A stretch of 6,040 nucleotides of DNA from Planctomycetota bacterium (GTDB lineage Bacteria; Planctomycetota; B143-G9): positions 1 through 6,040 of the forward strand of contig QNBY01000077.1 of assembly GCA_003644275.1 (NCBI GenBank), written 5' to 3'. The notes beneath the pieces are model-generated. The model ran no database searches and had not been told where the DNA came from. It worked only from the letters and a program-made list of their open reading frames with translations. Positions 4,512 to 6,040 of this stretch are shown one piece after another. The first letter of the stretch is position 1. Every line of letters begins with the position of its first letter. The position numbers and the translations under genes are program-made.

Positions 4512-5901
4512 GCTCGTCCTCCCTTTTTCTCTTCGCTTCCTCCACGATGGAGGGCAGGGCGGCGAGGGCGGTCTCCCTGTCCGTCCAGCCCTGTTCCACC
4601 TGGCGGTTCCACGCTTCCTTCAGTATCTCGCCCACCAGGGGACCGGGGGGAACGCCCAGCGCCAGTACGTCCTCCCCTTTGACGAGGGGCGCGGGCTTTT
4701 CCTCGAAGGAGTTCAGCAGGGCGCGGGCGTAGCGCCAGGTGGAGAGGTCGCCGTGCGAGGCGAGGCAGTCGGCGCGGTGGAGAGCGAGCGAGTCGGGGCC
4801 CCACTCGTGGAGGAGGAAGGCGAGCGCGCGCCCCTTCCTCATCCGCTTCAGGTCCATGTACTTCATGTGGGTGGCGACGAGCCAGACCACCTTCTCGGTC
4901 GTGCGCGCGGGGAGCTTCAACCGCTCGCAGACGCGCCGGGCCAGGGCCGCCCCCTCGGCGTCGTGGCGGTCGAAGCGGATGCGGTCGGCCACGCGGAATG
5001 TGGCGGGCTTGCCCGCGTCGTGGAGCAGGGCGGCGAGGGCGAGGGCGAAATCGGCGTCGGGCGGCAGTTCGGCGAAGGTGAGGACGGTGTGGGTGAAGAC
5101 GTCGCCCTCGGGATGGAAGCGCTCGGGCTGGGGGACGCCCTTCAGGGCCTCCACCTCCGGCAACACGACCGCGAGCAGGCCCACGGCGTCGAGGAGCTCG
5201 AGGCAGCAGGAGCGGCGGGGGGAGGAGAACATGAGCTCGAGCTCGCGGGCTATCCTCTCGGCGCTGACGGACAGCACGCGCGGCGCGGCGGCGCGGACGG
5301 CCTCGGAGGCGGAGGGGTCGAGGGAGAGGTCGCGGAGGCAGGCGAAGCGGACCGCCCTCAACATTCGGAGGCGGTCTTCCTCGATGCGCTCGGCGGCGTC
5401 GCCGATGAAGCGGAGGACGCGGCGTTCGAGGTCGGCCCTTCCGCCGTGGTAGTCGTGGAGCTCGGAGGTGAAGGGCGAATAGTAGAGGGCGTTCACGGTG
5501 AAGTCGCGGCGGGCGGCGTCCTCCCGGATGGAGGCGGGGCGGACGCGGTCGGGCCTGCGGCCGTCCGAGTAGCCCTCGTCGGCGCGGAAGCGGGCCACCT
5601 CGACGCAGGTCGAGCCCACCATGACGCGGGCCACTCCGAAGGCCGCGCCGACCGGCACCACGCGGGGAAAGAGGGCGGCGACGCGCTCCGGCGGGGCGTC
5701 GCAGGCTATGTCGAAGTCCGCTTCGGGAGGAAGGGGACGGCCGGAGAGGCGGAAGTCGAGGGCGTCGCGGACCGCGCCGCCGACGAAAAAGGCGGCGTGT
5801 CCCTCCCGCACGAGCGTCTCGAGGACCGAGAGCGCGTCGCGATACCGCTCGCGGCCGCGGTAAACGTCGAACAGTCCGGGGATGAGGGTCACCTCGCCCA
5901 C
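4501..5901 (-). CDS. cca: CCA-adding tRNA nucleotidyltransferase / poly(A) polymerase family protein with HD domain
   Basis: This 466-residue protein belongs to the class II nucleotidyltransferases that add or repair the 3' CCA of tRNA. The head domain contains FVGGAVRD (39-46), the catalytic carboxylates D62-x-D64 in ADFDIACD, RRDFTVNAL (131-139), and RFIGDAAERIEEDRLRMLRAVRF (164-186). That last stretch carries the nucleotide-binding E175-D176-x-x-R179, with Arg177 where Pro is usual. An HD domain follows: His271, His294-Asp295 (ALLHDAGKP), His345 and Asp378 are the likely metal ligands. The start is GTG at 5901-5899, supported by GGAG eight bases upstream; the frame stays open 35 codons further but offers no ATG, GTG or TTG there. 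It lies 16 bases after an upstream gene and overlaps the protease gene by 11 bases. Sequence alone does not separate CCA-adding from A-adding, CC-adding or poly(A) polymerase activity, so the symbol is provisional. Confidence 0.93.
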   Translation of the reverse strand: MGEVTLIPGLFDVYRGRERYRDALSVLETLVREGHAAFFVGGAVRDALDFRLSGRPLPPEADFDIACDAPPERVAALFPRVVPVGAAFGVARVMVGSTCVEVARFRADEGYSDGRRPDRVRPASIREDAARRDFTVNALYYSPFTSELHDYHGGRADLERRVLRFIGDAAERIEEDRLRMLRAVRFACLRDLSLDPSASEAVRAAAPRVLSVSAERIARELELMFSSPRRSCCLELLDAVGLLAVVLPEVEALKGVPQPERFHPEGDVFTHTVLTFAELPPDADFALALAALLHDAGKPATFRVADRIRFDRHDAEGAALARRVCERLKLPARTTEKVVWLVATHMKYMDLKRMRKGRALAFLLHEWGPDSLALHRADCLASHGDLSTWRYARALLNSFEEKPAPLVKGEDVLALGVPPGPLVGEILKEAWNRQVEQGWTDRETALAALPSIVEEAKRKREDEHGN

Positions 5902-5917
5902 GGCGCGGACTCCGGCC

Positions 5918-6040
5918 TTACTTTCCGTTTCCCTTGCCGCGTCCTGACGAGTTGCGTCTTCCTCTGGCGTGGGAGCGGCGGGAGTCGCCGGTGCGTTTTT
6001 CCTCGCTCACTATGGACTCCAGCGTAACCGGGCCGGTGTA
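5918..6040 (-). CDS. C-terminal 40 residues of an unidentified protein with a basic tail (cut by right window edge)
   Basis: A minus-strand frame enters at 6040 and ends at a TAA (5920-5918). It reads YTGPVTLESIVSEEK and then a tail rich in Arg, Lys, Gly and Ser (RRSHARGRR, GRGKGNGK). I do not recognise the protein. Such tails are common at the ends of RNA- or ribosome-binding proteins, including helicases and modification enzymes, but nothing here fixes that. Its codons are GC-ending like its neighbours, and its stop lies 16 bases before the nucleotidyltransferase start with that gene's Shine-Dalgarno in the gap, so it is probably the preceding gene of the same operon. The start codon lies outside the window. 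Confidence 0.6.
   Translation of the reverse strand, partial: YTGPVTLESIVSEEKRTGDSRRSHARGRRNSSGRGKGNGK

Noticed and set aside
4003..6027. A 674-codon open frame on the plus strand.
   Set aside because: It lies antisense to the nucleotidyltransferase and protease genes, both of which carry intact catalytic motifs. Its translation is Gly/Glu/Val-rich with no recognisable domain, as expected for the complement of GC-rich genes.

Overview
This is a GC-rich bacterial window, densely packed with protein genes. It holds eight supported coding regions, two of them cut by the window edges, plus one low-confidence mini-ORF. No tRNA, rRNA, CRISPR array or insertion sequence was seen. The predicted M48 lipoprotein suggests a diderm bacterium. 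I cannot name the organism. It looks like an environmental or uncultured lineage rather than a model species, but that is impression, not evidence.

Left block (1-2790, minus strand). Four genes run as one tightly coupled operon, transcribed from 2790 towards 1: a xylose-isomerase-like TIM-barrel protein, a UbiA-superfamily membrane prenyltransferase, a small membrane protein with TPR repeats, and an amidohydrolase whose 3' part lies outside the window. All three junctions are 4-base ATGA overlaps. UbiA, an isomerase-like TIM barrel and a TIM-barrel metal hydrolase recall the ebo (EboB/EboC/EboE) clusters linked to metabolite export. The UbiA protein carries the second-loop pattern I associate with EboC. 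The cluster is reduced or divergent: no EboA, EboD or EboF is visible, and the TPR protein is extra. It is the best candidate here for an under-described system.

Intergenic region (2791-2977). This 187-base gap separates the operon from a divergent plus-strand gene. It contains the operon's Shine-Dalgarno site, an AT-rich patch with a weak promoter candidate, a 22-bp near-palindrome with a third half-site (GCGTCA/TGACGC/GCGTCA), and a GC-rich hairpin that buries the Shine-Dalgarno of the plus-strand gene. A seven-codon mini-ORF starts in that hairpin's loop and its stop codon overlaps the gene's start codon.

Middle (2978-3676, plus strand). This gene encodes a helical protein of unknown function with a sigma-70 region-4/LuxR-like helix-turn-helix. 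It ends one base from the convergent gene to its right.

Right block (3678-6040, minus strand). Reading from the right edge, it holds the C-terminal tail of an unidentified gene, a class II CCA-adding/poly(A) polymerase family nucleotidyltransferase with an HD domain, and an M48-family zinc metalloprotease lipoprotein. The last two overlap by 11 bases and the gap before the nucleotidyltransferase is 16 bases, so the three look like one operon.

The plus strand is G-rich over C throughout, whichever strand is coding. Minus-strand genes therefore prefer C-ending codons and the plus-strand gene prefers G-ending codons.
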